Source of the DNA: WLMZ01 sp037139095
GTDB lineage: Bacteria; Actinomycetota; Acidimicrobiia; Acidimicrobiales; Ilumatobacteraceae
Direction of reading: 5' to 3'
DNA: 64,000 nt
Assembly: GCA_037139095.1 (NCBI GenBank)
Contig: JBAXHD010000008.1
Location: 20,696-84,695 of the forward strand
Shown here piece after piece: positions 50,771 through 59,938 of this stretch (position 1 is its first letter; each line of letters begins with the position of its first letter). The position numbers were made by a program, and so were the translations under genes. The notes under the pieces were generated by a model. The model saw only the letters and a program-made list of their open reading frames with translations. It was not told the DNA's origin and searched no databases.

Positions 50771-52273
50771 CTACCCCACGGCCCATGTGTTCACGGCGTA
50801 TGCGCCGTTGGCGTTGACCTGCACCACTGCATCAGAAGTAACCACTGGCGTGCCCGAGGTGGTCGCGCTCTTGAGACGCAGCACGAGTTGAGTCACCACT
50901 TCAGACACTCCTACCTTGAACTTGGCTGGGCTGTCACCGGGAACCTCGATAGTTCGAGCCAAGACTCCACCGTCGAAGTTGATCGAATCCTTGACTCCTA
51001 GTCCGGCGCCAATCGAGATCAGAAAGCGGCCCTGTGGCACGTCGACATAACCGGGCACCGAGATGGTGGTGGCAGTGCCCTGGGTGAGATTGACCTCAAC
51101 GATCGCCGAGTTATCAGGCACTGCAGGAACCAACGTAGAAGGCCGATACTTGTTGAGCGTTGCGGCGCCAAACGTGGTGGCGCCGGTGGGCGCCAGCGAA
51201 TAGGGCACGTACAACACGCCCGACTGGTCGAGGTCTTGGATCGAGTTGCTCAGGTTCGAACTCGGGAGCAAGCCATTTACCGACATGATGTTCACGGTTG
51301 CCGACGGCAAGTTGTTCGTGTCGGTAGAACTCACGTAGCGCTGGTTAAACACCAAGCTGATCGAGTCGGTCGCAGCGCCGGTGTACGGCACGGAGTTCTT
51401 CACCACGAGGCGTCCGGTCATGCCGAACACAAAGGTTGCTCCGAGTCCGGTGATGTTATGCGTAGCTGGCGCGTTCACTGCGTAGAACGCAGCGAACTGG
51501 TCGGTGGTACAACCATCAACGCCACCGCCCCCGACGACAACATTTGCGTTGTCGGTAATGGTCACCGAGTTTTCGAAGTAATAGATGCCTGAGGTGAAAT
51601 AGACCGGTGTCGATCCAGAGATCACGATGGGGTCAACATAGGTGCCAGGGAAATACACCTTGCAGGCGTCGAACCCGTCGGGCATGACGTAGGCAGTGGC
51701 CGAACGTGGACTCAGCGCATGCACCGGAAGGTTCTGCGACCATATGGTGTCAATCGTTCGGGTCAGGCTGATTGCGTTGCGCCATGCTCGAGTATCGCTT
51801 TGCCCCGAACCCGGGTACACCGAGTGAACGTTGGCGGCCGATGGCGTATAGGCCGCCGGGAGCGGCACTCCAACTTGTAGCGAGGTGGCGCCGTACGGGC
51901 GCTTCGTTGCGTCTTCGGAATAGTTCACTGCCATCAGCGCACAGGTCGTTGCTACCGGTACCCGCAACGATGGGCTAGCGAGCGCTGGGTTGAGGCTCAC
52001 TCCGGCTTTGTCTTGGTTGCACGCTTTGAAGAGCGCCACCGGGTCAGCAAGAGCAGTGCGCAGGCCACCCTTCACCGCTTCGAGTCGCTGCGCTTTGTTG
52101 TCCACGAGTCGACTCGCCCTGGTAACGGTCACCGCGTAGGTGAGCATTGGGGTAACGATCAATGTCGCCACGATGATGACCACCAACGACAAGATCAGCG
52201 CAGACCCCTCGTCGCTGTTACCGCACTCACGCGCCAAGCGAAGTGCCTCGAGTCTGCGTCTGACCAGGTTCAT
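50771..52273 (-). CDS. PilX-like pilus-associated protein
   Basis: 500 residues. The N-terminus has a charged leader then DEGSALILSLVVIIVATLIVTPMLTYAV, a type IV pilin-like hydrophobic helix of the PilX type without the canonical G-F-T-L-x-E. The rest is a beta-rich exported region with Thr/Ser/Val stretches (SGIYYFENSVTITDNANVVVGGGG, PATHNITGLGATFVFGMTGRLVV). ATG 52273 is used because the upstream frame is antisense to nothing conserved; it overlaps the vWA pilin stop by ATGA. Third gene of the pilin operon. Confidence 0.72.
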   Translation of the reverse strand: MNLVRRRLEALRLARECGNSDEGSALILSLVVIIVATLIVTPMLTYAVTVTRASRLVDNKAQRLEAVKGGLRTALADPVALFKACNQDKAGVSLNPALASPSLRVPVATTCALMAVNYSEDATKRPYGATSLQVGVPLPAAYTPSAANVHSVYPGSGQSDTRAWRNAISLTRTIDTIWSQNLPVHALSPRSATAYVMPDGFDACKVYFPGTYVDPIVISGSTPVYFTSGIYYFENSVTITDNANVVVGGGGVDGCTTDQFAAFYAVNAPATHNITGLGATFVFGMTGRLVVKNSVPYTGAATDSISLVFNQRYVSSTDTNNLPSATVNIMSVNGLLPSSNLSNSIQDLDQSGVLYVPYSLAPTGATTFGAATLNKYRPSTLVPAVPDNSAIVEVNLTQGTATTISVPGYVDVPQGRFLISIGAGLGVKDSINFDGGVLARTIEVPGDSPAKFKVGVSEVVTQLVLRLKSATTSGTPVVTSDAVVQVNANGAYAVNTWAVG

Positions 52274-55002
52274 AGGGTCACCGTCTGCACGCACGACACG
52301 GCCTCGTTGGCCGCCACCTTGACTCGAATACCCGAAAAGATCGGACTCGCAGTGGGCACGAGTGTGAACGTTCGATTCGTGACACCTGCTTTGCAGCTCC
52401 ATGTCCCCGATTTGTAACTCGACAAGCCAGAAAGGTTCTGCGGTTGGATCTCGACGGTTTGGTAGGTGCCGTCGCTGATGTTGAGGTCGAAGGTGCCACT
52501 CGAGAACTGCTTCGTCGTAGTGATCACCGTCATGTCGGATACCAACGGCTTGCCGGCCGAGTCGGTGAGCGCCGTCTTTTGGTAGGTGAACGGATCTGCG
52601 GCCGACGTACTGCCCACCTTGGTTTGCAAGGTCAATGTGCCGCCGCACTGCGAGAGCGCGATGGTCTGTAGCGCAAGGCCGAAGTTGGTGTAGTCGGGCG
52701 AGATATACATGTTGGCGGTGAGCGCATTGGTGTACTTGCCATTGACCAGTGTTGCGGGCACGCCGGTATCTGAGTTGGCCACCAGCCGCGACAAGATCTG
52801 GGCGCCAGTGACCGTAGATGTCACTGGCGAGTCGTATGCCGTGTACGGCAGGCTGTACTGCTTGGCCGATCTGGTCCAGCTGGAATCGGTGCTGCTGTAA
52901 CCAGTACCTGTGGTGTCTACGGGATCCGAGAGCGAGTACGGCGACGTATAGCTCTTACCGGTCCAGCCATCGGTGGAGTCGGTGTCGGGCGCTCCAGGAT
53001 TCATCACGGAATAGATGCTCTGGTTGGTAACGGTGGGTGAAGCGTTTGTGGTCCACGATGTTGTTGGGTTGGCGATGGCTGGGTCTGTCAAGTTGACCGA
53101 CCGGGCAAATGAATACGGCGCACTGAATGCGGCGCGTGATGAGCTTGACAGTGACGTCGATGATGTCGCCGACGTGTTGATCTCCCAATACGTGTAGGGC
53201 GATGTGTACAGGCGCCCGGCAGACCAACCGTCGCTGCCGTCGCTCACCGAATTCGCTGCGATGTCTTGGGCAGTGAACAAGGTCAGGTTGGTCGAACCCG
53301 ACGAAGGCGCCGTCCATGTGGTGGCCATGTCTTGCGATGCAATTGCGCTGGCGCTCAGCGACGTCTTCGACAAGCGGAAGGGCGATGTAAAACGGAGGCG
53401 TCGTTGGCCATTTGAGGTGCCGAGTGTGCTATTCGAAGTCGCTGACGAATCGTCGACCCACACAGGCGAACTCGTGCTGCCCGTGTTCTTCTCCATGTGG
53501 TACCAACGCGTCATCGTGGTGTCGGCGTGGTATCCCTTTTCGATGTGGTAGTAGCGCGAGTATGCGAGGTGATAGCTGTGTGTGTAGTTGTAGTGGTAGC
53601 CAGGGATGCTTGAGATCCACGTTTGGTTACCGCTGACGCCCGGACCAACGCCCACTCCGATGAAGCGTGTGCTGTCGCGGAATGCGGCCGCAATGAGGTT
53701 CGCTCGGTCGAAGCCTTGCTGCTGGTAGTTGCCGTTCATTGTCGTTGAGTAGCCAGGCTGAGCGAGAGGCGGTTCTGCGGGGATCGAGCTCGAAGAGTTG
53801 TTCAAACGCGAGTTGGTCGGAACACCGTCTGTAAAGAACACCACCATCCCGGGGAGGTCTTGCGCCACCGTTCCGTCTGCGTTGTAGAACGTGCGGAACA
53901 TCGCATCTTCCCAGTTGGTATATCCAGCTGGGTATGTCATGTTCGTTACTTCGTTCAACAACGCATTGGACTCAGTGCTGTTGAGCATGTTGTACGACAT
54001 CGTCCATGTGGGCGATGTTGCGCCGACCGTGCTTGCGACGGTGTCGAAGGGAACAAGCTTCAATCGCACCGGTGTACCGACAAACATGGTCACGAATTGG
54101 CCAACAGCTGTTTTGATCTTGGCGAAGTCGGTAGATCCGATTGAGCCCGATCGGTCGATGATCAACGTGATCGAGCCGCCGCACAGCGAGCGAGCGGCAA
54201 TCAACGACGGCGCTCCTTGCATGCTGGTCGAGTCAATCAAAGTGCGGTTCGTGCCACCCGCGCTGAGGCTGATCTGATTCGTCCCGCCGCCGGCGCCTGC
54301 CGACTTGCCGCCGCCGTTCACGGTAACGACAACTCGCTGTGCGTTCTTGACGGCAACGGCTGATGCCGAGCCCGCGATGGTGGTGACTGTTGGATCGATT
54401 GCTAGGGGATCCGGCGGGGTGCTGACTTTGATAATCCAGTCGGGCACGGTGACACCTGCAGTGAACACACCGTCTGGTGGAGCATCGAGATTGTGCAATA
54501 CAACACTGGCTCGACAGGTGACCGCGCCCTCGGTCTGATCGCACTGCACTCGAATGAGTTGGTACTCGCTACCGACCAGTACATAGCGGTATGACACCTG
54601 TGTCAGGCGTGTGACCGACTGTCCGCTGGCGTTGGCCACGAGAGTGCTCCACGAGAGCATCATCGCGTTGGAGCCACCGACATCGGCCCCAGGTGGGCAG
54701 GCTCCGAAACAGGAATTGATACCCGGAGAGGTGTCGACGTTCTGACCCGCTGACGCAAGATCGCCTGGGATCCACAGACCCGCCCCGTTCTCGGCGCGGG
54801 CGTTGTTGAGTCGGCCGTTGCCCGTGGACTGCTGATTCATAATGACCACAACCGCTCCGGAAAGCGCTGTGACGAGCACACCTGTGAGAGCGATCGAGAT
54901 GAGCAACTCCACCAGCGTCATTCCCTCGTCGCGGCGGGGATCTCGATTGGTGAAGTGTTTGCGGAATTGGCGCAAGAGACGGACGAATGGGTGTCTACAC
55001 AT
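52270..55002 (-). CDS. modular type IV pilin with von Willebrand factor A domain and repeat insertion
   Basis: 910 residues. The leader ends DEG, then MTLVELLISIALTGVLVTALSG: a prepilin peptidase site with Glu at +5 and the pilin helix. A vWA domain follows: MIDAS part 1 IDRSGSIGS near residue 280, AGYTNWEDAMF, and FFTDGVPT near 392. Before its last helix (NFGLALQTIALSQCGGT, about 775-790) lies an insertion of roughly 300 residues holding a Tyr/His-rich stretch and five repeats around a Y/F-T/S-x-P-Y/F motif. A C-terminal beta region ends the protein. Probable tip adhesin of a type IV pilus. Confidence 0.8.
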   Translation of the reverse strand: MCRHPFVRLLRQFRKHFTNRDPRRDEGMTLVELLISIALTGVLVTALSGAVVVIMNQQSTGNGRLNNARAENGAGLWIPGDLASAGQNVDTSPGINSCFGACPPGADVGGSNAMMLSWSTLVANASGQSVTRLTQVSYRYVLVGSEYQLIRVQCDQTEGAVTCRASVVLHNLDAPPDGVFTAGVTVPDWIIKVSTPPDPLAIDPTVTTIAGSASAVAVKNAQRVVVTVNGGGKSAGAGGGTNQISLSAGGTNRTLIDSTSMQGAPSLIAARSLCGGSITLIIDRSGSIGSTDFAKIKTAVGQFVTMFVGTPVRLKLVPFDTVASTVGATSPTWTMSYNMLNSTESNALLNEVTNMTYPAGYTNWEDAMFRTFYNADGTVAQDLPGMVVFFTDGVPTNSRLNNSSSSIPAEPPLAQPGYSTTMNGNYQQQGFDRANLIAAAFRDSTRFIGVGVGPGVSGNQTWISSIPGYHYNYTHSYHLAYSRYYHIEKGYHADTTMTRWYHMEKNTGSTSSPVWVDDSSATSNSTLGTSNGQRRLRFTSPFRLSKTSLSASAIASQDMATTWTAPSSGSTNLTLFTAQDIAANSVSDGSDGWSAGRLYTSPYTYWEINTSATSSTSLSSSSRAAFSAPYSFARSVNLTDPAIANPTTSWTTNASPTVTNQSIYSVMNPGAPDTDSTDGWTGKSYTSPYSLSDPVDTTGTGYSSTDSSWTRSAKQYSLPYTAYDSPVTSTVTGAQILSRLVANSDTGVPATLVNGKYTNALTANMYISPDYTNFGLALQTIALSQCGGTLTLQTKVGSTSAADPFTYQKTALTDSAGKPLVSDMTVITTTKQFSSGTFDLNISDGTYQTVEIQPQNLSGLSSYKSGTWSCKAGVTNRTFTLVPTASPIFSGIRVKVAANEAVSCVQTVTL
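52816..53405 (-). repeat. five degenerate SPY-type protein repeats inside the vWA pilin
   Basis: Units centred on FTSPFR, YTSPYT, FSAPYS, YTSPYS and YSLPYT, spaced about 30-50 residues, several followed by a Ser/Thr stretch and a Trp. Nucleotide identity is low, so the repeats are old. Confidence 0.6.
53486..53606 (-). other. Tyr/His-rich segment coding region in the vWA pilin
   Basis: About 40 residues with roughly 11 Tyr and 7 His (YHYNYTHSYH, SRYYHIEKGYH, RWYHMEKN). Composition unlike the rest of the protein; could bind metal ions or a surface. Confidence 0.6.
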
Positions 55003-55504
55003 CGCTCTTCACCACCTGCAGAGATTTTTTGATTTTTCCGTCGGGACTTGTGACCGTGATCGTCACGAGTTGAACTGCAAGGTCGGCAGGCGCAGATTGG
55101 GTTGTGAGACAAGCAAGGTCGGCCCATTGGCCTTCGGTGCTTGCAGTTGCGCCAGGAACAAAGTGTTGCTGAAGAACTGACGTTGTAGTGGCATCCCACC
55201 CGTTGGTCTGTGCCGCAGCCTGCGCATACAACGTGTAATCGCAACTCTTTGGCGCACGGTTCACGCGGTCGGCTGCATTCTGGAGCACGGTCTCAACCGC
55301 TGACATGTTGGTGTTCAATCGGCCAGCTGTGATCGTGGACATCACCGCGTTCAAGGTCGGAACCATGATGATCGCCATGATCGTGATGGTCATCACGATC
55401 TCAACCAACGAGAATCCAGCGTCAGCGCTCTCGGTGTCGCAGCGCACAGCCTCATCGCGGGCGTACATGAGCCAGGAGCGTGTGCCGCTCTTGTCATGCT
55501 TCAT
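54995..55504 (-). CDS. type IV prepilin-like protein (PilV/GspI-like)
   Basis: 169 residues. The prepilin peptidase site is DAG-FSLVEIVMTITIMAIIMVPTLNAVMS, with Glu at +5, followed by a mixed C-terminal domain containing two cysteines (SCDYTLY and ADLACLT) that may pair. ATG 55504 is used; an in-frame GTG lies at 55531. It overlaps the vWA pilin start by eight bases. First gene of the three-gene pilin operon; no assembly ATPase or platform gene is in the window. Confidence 0.8.
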   Translation of the reverse strand: MKHDKSGTRSWLMYARDEAVRCDTESADAGFSLVEIVMTITIMAIIMVPTLNAVMSTITAGRLNTNMSAVETVLQNAADRVNRAPKSCDYTLYAQAAAQTNGWDATTTSVLQQHFVPGATASTEGQWADLACLTTQSAPADLAVQLVTITVTSPDGKIKKSLQVVKSDV

Positions 55505-55636
55505 ACGACGCCCGTCCTGTTCGCACGCCACAGCCGATCTGTGGCACCACTAATTCATCGGTATCTGCGTTGCAGACTTGAGGCATTTCAGCATCGCGCT
55601 GGACTTTGAAGGCCCCATTCGGCAATCCTGCATCCA

Positions 55637-56542
55637 ATGCTCGAGCGTGTTTGCCCCCTATGTCGAGGCTCCTTGCGCGTCTCTGAGCGCGTCTATGCGT
55701 GCGTCACCTGCACTGAGAGCTATTCCCGGGTTGACAACATCGATCTGTTCTTGCCTGCGGCGCGGGTGGCGCACTTCGAGCAATTCCTGAACGATTACAC
55801 GACAGTGCGACTCGCTGAGGGCCGCGCCAGCGATGACCCCGAATACTTCAGACGGTTGCCCGAGACCGCACCTGGAGCACCGTTGGAGTGGCAGTGGAAC
55901 ATGCGAAGTCGGTCGTGGCGCACCGTGCGGTCGCGCGTGTTTCGTCCTCGGACGCAGTCGCTCGTTGTCGTCGATGTTGGAGCCGGAGTCGGCTGGCTGT
56001 CGAACCGACTCACTGAGCTCGGCCACGAGGCTCTGGCAGTCGACCTCACGATTGACCCTCACGATGGTCTTGGCGCTGCTCGCCACTATCAACACAAGTT
56101 CTCGTGCTCTCAGGCCGAGATGGACGCCTTGCCCTTCCCAGATGCCAGTGCAGATGTCGTGATCTACAACGCCAGCCTGCATTACTCATGCGATTACGCC
56201 GTCACGCTCGCCGAAGCGCTGCGAGTGCTCAAGTCCACAGGCCGAATCGTGGTCATGGACTCCCCCATCTACCGACAACGCTCCGCCGGCGAGGCGATGA
56301 TTGCCGAGCGGCACGCCGATTTCGAGCAGCGGTTCGGATCGCGATCCGACTCCGTGCCGTCGGTTGGATATCTCACGCCACACATGCTGCACGATCTGGC
56401 CCTGAGCCTCGGTCTCCGTTGGCGCAGGCATCACACCTGGTACGGCTGGCAGTGGGCGTGGAAGCCGTGGCGAGCCCGCCTACGCGGCAAGCGTCAGCCA
56501 AGCCGATTCGTGGTGCTCGTCGCCAAGCGTGTGGGTCCGTAA
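55637..56542 (+). CDS. class I SAM-dependent methyltransferase with N-terminal zinc ribbon
   Basis: 301 residues. N-terminal CPLC...CVTC looks like a small zinc ribbon (as in Trm112-like or RlmA-type proteins). The SAM core has LVVVDVGAGVGWLSNRLTELGHEALAVDLTID and MDALPFPDASADVVIYNASLHY, methyltransferase 11 type. Substrate is unknown. It is isolated: divergent from the pilin operon and convergent with tRNA-Pro. Confidence 0.82.
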   Translation: MLERVCPLCRGSLRVSERVYACVTCTESYSRVDNIDLFLPAARVAHFEQFLNDYTTVRLAEGRASDDPEYFRRLPETAPGAPLEWQWNMRSRSWRTVRSRVFRPRTQSLVVVDVGAGVGWLSNRLTELGHEALAVDLTIDPHDGLGAARHYQHKFSCSQAEMDALPFPDASADVVIYNASLHYSCDYAVTLAEALRVLKSTGRIVVMDSPIYRQRSAGEAMIAERHADFEQRFGSRSDSVPSVGYLTPHMLHDLALSLGLRWRRHHTWYGWQWAWKPWRARLRGKRQPSRFVVLVAKRVGP

Positions 56543-56560
56543 GCGACTCCATAAAGCATC

Positions 56561-56581
56561 AGCGCACGCTTACCGTGCGCT
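56561..56581 (+). terminator. hairpin after the methyltransferase gene
   Basis: AGCGCACG and CGTGCGCT form a perfect eight-pair stem around CTTAC, 19 bases after the stop codon. No T-run follows. Confidence 0.5.
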
Positions 56582-56624
56582 AGCGCTTCGTGGGACCGAG
56601 CAACCCGGTAGCGGCCAGGTGGCT

Positions 56625-56657
56625 AAAAAGCAAAAGGGCCACCCTTGCGGATGGCCC
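56625..56657 (-). terminator. rho-independent terminator of tRNA-Pro
   Basis: On the minus strand GGGCCA pairs with TGGCCC around a short inner stem and loop, followed by TTTTGCTTTTT. It lies 17 bases after the tRNA 3' end. Confidence 0.8.
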
Positions 56658-56673
56658 CTGACCTGCTACTTCG

Positions 56674-56750
56674 TGGTCGGGCTGGCGGGATTTGAACCCA
56701 CGACCCCTTGTCCCCCAGACAAGTGCGCTACCAAGCTGCGCTACAGCCCG
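56674..56750 (-). tRNA. tRNA-Pro (anticodon GGG), CCA encoded
   Basis: 77 bases including CCA. The acceptor stem CGGGCTG pairs with CAGCCCG, the D arm GCGCAGC...GCGC is standard, the anticodon stem CTTGT/ACAAG holds the loop CTGGGGG (anticodon GGG), and the T arm has GGTTCAAATCC. The discriminator is A. A good terminator follows. Confidence 0.95.
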
Positions 56751-56831
56751 TTGTTACGGAATGGCCAGCGTAGCGGATGCCGTTGCAACCACCCACGCCA
56801 AAAGCCGATGAGAGTTCTACTGCGTCGATGC

Positions 56832-57086
56832 CTAGCGAAAGAGCTGCACGATGCGGTACACGAAGTACAACACCAGCAGTACCATCAGCAGCTTGAAGTG
56901 CCACGGGGCCTTCATGTCTTCGTCGGCGTCGTCTCCGGCAGCCAATTTGCGAAGGTCGAGATTCTTAGCCGTGATTGGCGTCTTCGGTACCTGCGCCTCA
57001 AGGCTTCGCCCGCATGTTGGACAGTTGCCATCTTCGGTCATAGCCGATGGCGCGAAGTACTTGGCGCAGTCTTCACACCAGGGCAT
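56832..57086 (-). CDS. small zinc-ribbon membrane protein, unknown
   Basis: 84 residues: PWCEDCAKYFAPSAMTEDGNCPTCGRSLEAQ is a four-cysteine zinc ribbon, then a charged linker and one C-terminal membrane helix (FKLLMVLLVLYFVYRIVQLF). ATG 57086 has AGGAG five bases upstream, which favours it over GTG 57092. Short proteins of this kind occur beside der in actinobacteria; role unknown. Confidence 0.75.
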   Translation of the reverse strand: MPWCEDCAKYFAPSAMTEDGNCPTCGRSLEAQVPKTPITAKNLDLRKLAAGDDADEDMKAPWHFKLLMVLLVLYFVYRIVQLFR

Positions 57087-57129
57087 GCGCACTCCTGAGA
57101 TCGGTGATTGTCATGGCCATGCTCGAACG

Positions 57130-58485
57130 CTATTCGGTGCGGCGACGAACACGAAGTTTCAGCGGCGTAGAACCGAAGTCGAACGCTTCGCGAATGCTGC
57201 GCTCGAGATACCGCAGATACGTGTGCGGCAGTTCGCGGTTCACGAACAACGTGAAGGTCGGCGGGTCGGTGGCTCCCTGCATCGCGTAGAGCACCTTGGT
57301 GCCGCCCGGTGCTGGCTGCTTTTGCTGAGCCGCGGCGATCACTTTGTTCACGTCGCGTGTCGGCACGCGCCGGTGGTACTGCACGATGGCTTCTTTGAGT
57401 ACTGGCGCCAACTTGTTGACACCTTTGCCGCTGAGCGCAGAGATCTTCAGAATGGGAGCGTCGCCGATGAAGCCCAGCTTGCGCTTAACCTCGGCCAAAA
57501 TGTCGAGGCGCCGCTCGGCGTCGTCGATCAGTTCCCACTTGTTGAGCAGCAGCACGATTGGGCATCCGGCAGCATCGACACGCTCGGCCAAACGCTGGTC
57601 TTGGCCGGTAATGCCTTCGGTGGCATCGATGACAAACAGCGCGATGTCGGCGTCGTCGATGGCGCGAAGCGCTCGAACTAACGAGTAGTACTCGGCCGAG
57701 TCGTCGATCTTCGAGCGGCGGCGCATACCTGCGGTGTCGACGAACACGATGGGACCGTCTTCGGTCTCGACCAATGTGTCGATGGCATCGCGCGTGGTGC
57801 CAGGCATGTCGTGAACCACAGAGCGATTCTCTCCAACCAACCGGTTGAACAGAGTGCTCTTGCCCACGTTTGGTCGCCCCACAACAGCAACGCGCGGCGC
57901 TGCTTGCTCTGGCGGTGTCCAGTTTTCGTCGTCTTCGAGCAGGGCTTCGACAATGCCTGCCGGGCTGACATCGGGGATGCGAGCAATAACTTCGTCGAGC
58001 AGATCGCCGGCGCGACGGCCATGCAGCGCGCTGACTGGCAAGGGCTCGCCAAGGCCGAGCGACAGGAACTCCCAACGCGCCCCTTCTCGTTGATCGTTGT
58101 CGGCCTTGTTGACCACCAGCAGCACGGGAGGCTTAATGCGGCGCAGCCAGATAGCAATCTGCTCGTCATCGTCGGTGACGCCCACAGAGCCATCGACGAG
58201 GAACATCACCAACGATGCGCGCCGTACGGCGGCTTCTACTTGGCGGCTGACCTTGTCGTCGAGCTCGCTGCCGGACGGCAACCAGCCGCCAGTATCGACC
58301 AACGTAAACGGTCGCCCAAGCCATTCGGCCTCGACCTCTTTGCGGTCGCGAGTAACGCCCGGACGGTCTTCGACGATGGCCACTTGCTCACCCACAATGC
58401 GGTTGAACAAGGTGCTCTTGCCCACGTTTGGGCGGCCAACAATCACCACGCTTGGCAGTTCGGGGGCTTCATCTACTTCGGTCAT
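57130..58485 (-). CDS. der: ribosome biogenesis GTPase Der (EngA)
   Basis: 451 residues with two GTPase domains: first G1 GRPNVGKSTLFNRIVG, DTGGW and NKAD; second G1 GRPNVGKSTLFNRLVG, DTAGMRRRSKI and NKWE; then the KH-like domain (RRVPTRDVNKVIAAAQQKQPAPGG...). Required for 50S assembly. GGAGG precedes the ATG, which overlaps the stop of the DUF512 gene. Confidence 0.97.
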   Translation of the reverse strand: MTEVDEAPELPSVVIVGRPNVGKSTLFNRIVGEQVAIVEDRPGVTRDRKEVEAEWLGRPFTLVDTGGWLPSGSELDDKVSRQVEAAVRRASLVMFLVDGSVGVTDDDEQIAIWLRRIKPPVLLVVNKADNDQREGARWEFLSLGLGEPLPVSALHGRRAGDLLDEVIARIPDVSPAGIVEALLEDDENWTPPEQAAPRVAVVGRPNVGKSTLFNRLVGENRSVVHDMPGTTRDAIDTLVETEDGPIVFVDTAGMRRRSKIDDSAEYYSLVRALRAIDDADIALFVIDATEGITGQDQRLAERVDAAGCPIVLLLNKWELIDDAERRLDILAEVKRKLGFIGDAPILKISALSGKGVNKLAPVLKEAIVQYHRRVPTRDVNKVIAAAQQKQPAPGGTKVLYAMQGATDPPTFTLFVNRELPHTYLRYLERSIREAFDFGSTPLKLRVRRRTE

Positions 58486-59891
58486 CGTCCTACCTCCAGG
58501 GCGTGTCGCAACGCGATTCCGTTGGTGGGAATGACCTCAACGGAGCGGGGCAGCGAATCAACTGTGGTGCCATCGAGGAAACGTCCCTCGCTGAGGCACA
58601 CATCGGGCAACAGGTAACGGTGAGTGAGCGGCTCTTGGCTGAGCACTCGGGCAATATCTTCGCCCACCATCAACCCGGTGACGGCGGTATTGCCGCCAAA
58701 GAACAAGTTCGGAACGGCGATGACGCGCACATCATCGCGGCCGAGTTCGGCAACAAGCGGCCCGAGCACCTGAGCGCCAAACACTCCGGTAAGGATGCCG
58801 ATGGGCGCCGTGGCGCGTGGCCGAAGTTGTACCGAACCTGCGGTGCCTGAGTCGCCACCGCAGCCACGAAGGCCCGTGTCGCCAGCGGGATTGCGAGGAG
58901 CGCGGTAACCCGCAGCAGGCGCGCCATCGACCGAGGCAAAGAATCCAGCTTGTGGACCGACCGGCGTATCGACCTTGCCGCTGAACTCCATCTCAAAGGT
59001 GCGTGCCATGCCGATGCCGTCTTCGTGCATTTCGAAACCTGCGTAGGTTTCGGCGTCGGGGAATGGACGGCCGGTCATGAGGTAGTACTCGTCGGCGGCA
59101 AAAACCATGCGGTGGCCAATTGTCGCTTTGAACAGGTCCTGCCAATCGTGAACGGTGTCGAGTACGGCGTTGGCTTCGGCCAGAGTGTGCTCGCGCATTG
59201 CTGACTCTGCATTGAACTTGCTGAGACCCAACGGCACGCAGGCAATAGATGCCAACTCGGGGTACTGATCAAGTACACCAGCGAGCGTGTCGTCGAGCAC
59301 CGCGCCATCGTTCACACCAGGACACACCACGATCTGGCCGTGCACAGTGATGTCATGATCGAGCAGCGCACGAAGCCAACGCAGGCTCATACCGCCGCGA
59401 GGGTTGCGCAACATGCGGTTGCGGATCTCGGGGTTTGTGGCATGAATGCTCACGTTCAGCGGCGACAAGCGTTCGGTGATCACACGCTCGAGGTCGGCTT
59501 CGGTGAAGCGAGTGAGGGTGGTGAAGTTGCCGTACAAGAAGCTGAGTCGGTAGTCGTCGTCTTTGAGGTAGAGGCTCTTACGAAGACCCTTTGGGAGCTG
59601 GTAAATAAAGCAGAACTCACAATGGTTGTCGCATGTGCGCACTCGATCGAACAGAGCGCTTTCGATGTCGACCCCAAGCGGCTCGCCTGCTCGCTTCGCA
59701 ATTTCGAACGAGAGTTCTACGTTGCCCCGGCGGATATCGACATCGATCTCGGCTTCGTCGACAAGGAAGCGCCACTCGATGATGTCTCGCGGCACTTGAC
59801 CATTGAGCCGCAGCACTTCGTCGCCCGCCAATAGCCCAGCCATCGCTGCAGGTGAACCTGGTTCGATGAGGGTAACGACGGGGGTGGACAT
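58482..59891 (-). CDS. DUF512 / TIGR03279-type radical SAM protein with N-terminal PDZ
   Basis: 469 residues. An N-terminal PDZ-like domain (IEPGSPAAMAGLLAGDEVLRLNGQ) precedes a CxxxCxxC cluster (CDNHCEFCFIYQLPKGLRKSLYLKDDDYRLSFLYGN) and LSPLNVSIHATNPEIRNRMLRNPRG; the C-terminal part is DUF512, with GVFGAQVLGPLVAELG and NLFFGGNTAVTGLMVGEDI. Function is unknown. It is coupled to der by ATGA, a recurrent pairing in bacteria that hints at a role in ribosome or tRNA maturation (inference). Confidence 0.9.
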   Translation of the reverse strand: MSTPVVTLIEPGSPAAMAGLLAGDEVLRLNGQVPRDIIEWRFLVDEAEIDVDIRRGNVELSFEIAKRAGEPLGVDIESALFDRVRTCDNHCEFCFIYQLPKGLRKSLYLKDDDYRLSFLYGNFTTLTRFTEADLERVITERLSPLNVSIHATNPEIRNRMLRNPRGGMSLRWLRALLDHDITVHGQIVVCPGVNDGAVLDDTLAGVLDQYPELASIACVPLGLSKFNAESAMREHTLAEANAVLDTVHDWQDLFKATIGHRMVFAADEYYLMTGRPFPDAETYAGFEMHEDGIGMARTFEMEFSGKVDTPVGPQAGFFASVDGAPAAGYRAPRNPAGDTGLRGCGGDSGTAGSVQLRPRATAPIGILTGVFGAQVLGPLVAELGRDDVRVIAVPNLFFGGNTAVTGLMVGEDIARVLSQEPLTHRYLLPDVCLSEGRFLDGTTVDSLPRSVEVIPTNGIALRHALEVGR

Positions 59892-59932
59892 AGCCCGTCA
59901 AGGCTACCGTGCGCCAGCTTGGAGCGCTCCGG

Positions 59933-59938
59933 TAGTCT
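59933..59938 (+). promoter_or_regulatory. -10 box for ispH (leaderless)
   Basis: TAGTCT ends six bases before the GTG at 59945. A TAGCCT box for the DUF512 gene lies on the other strand nine bases before its ATG. Confidence 0.45.

Noticed and set aside
52274..52648. Upstream extension of the PilX-like frame
   Set aside because: It is another frame of the vWA pilin gene, and the leader plus hydrophobic helix begin after ATG 52273.
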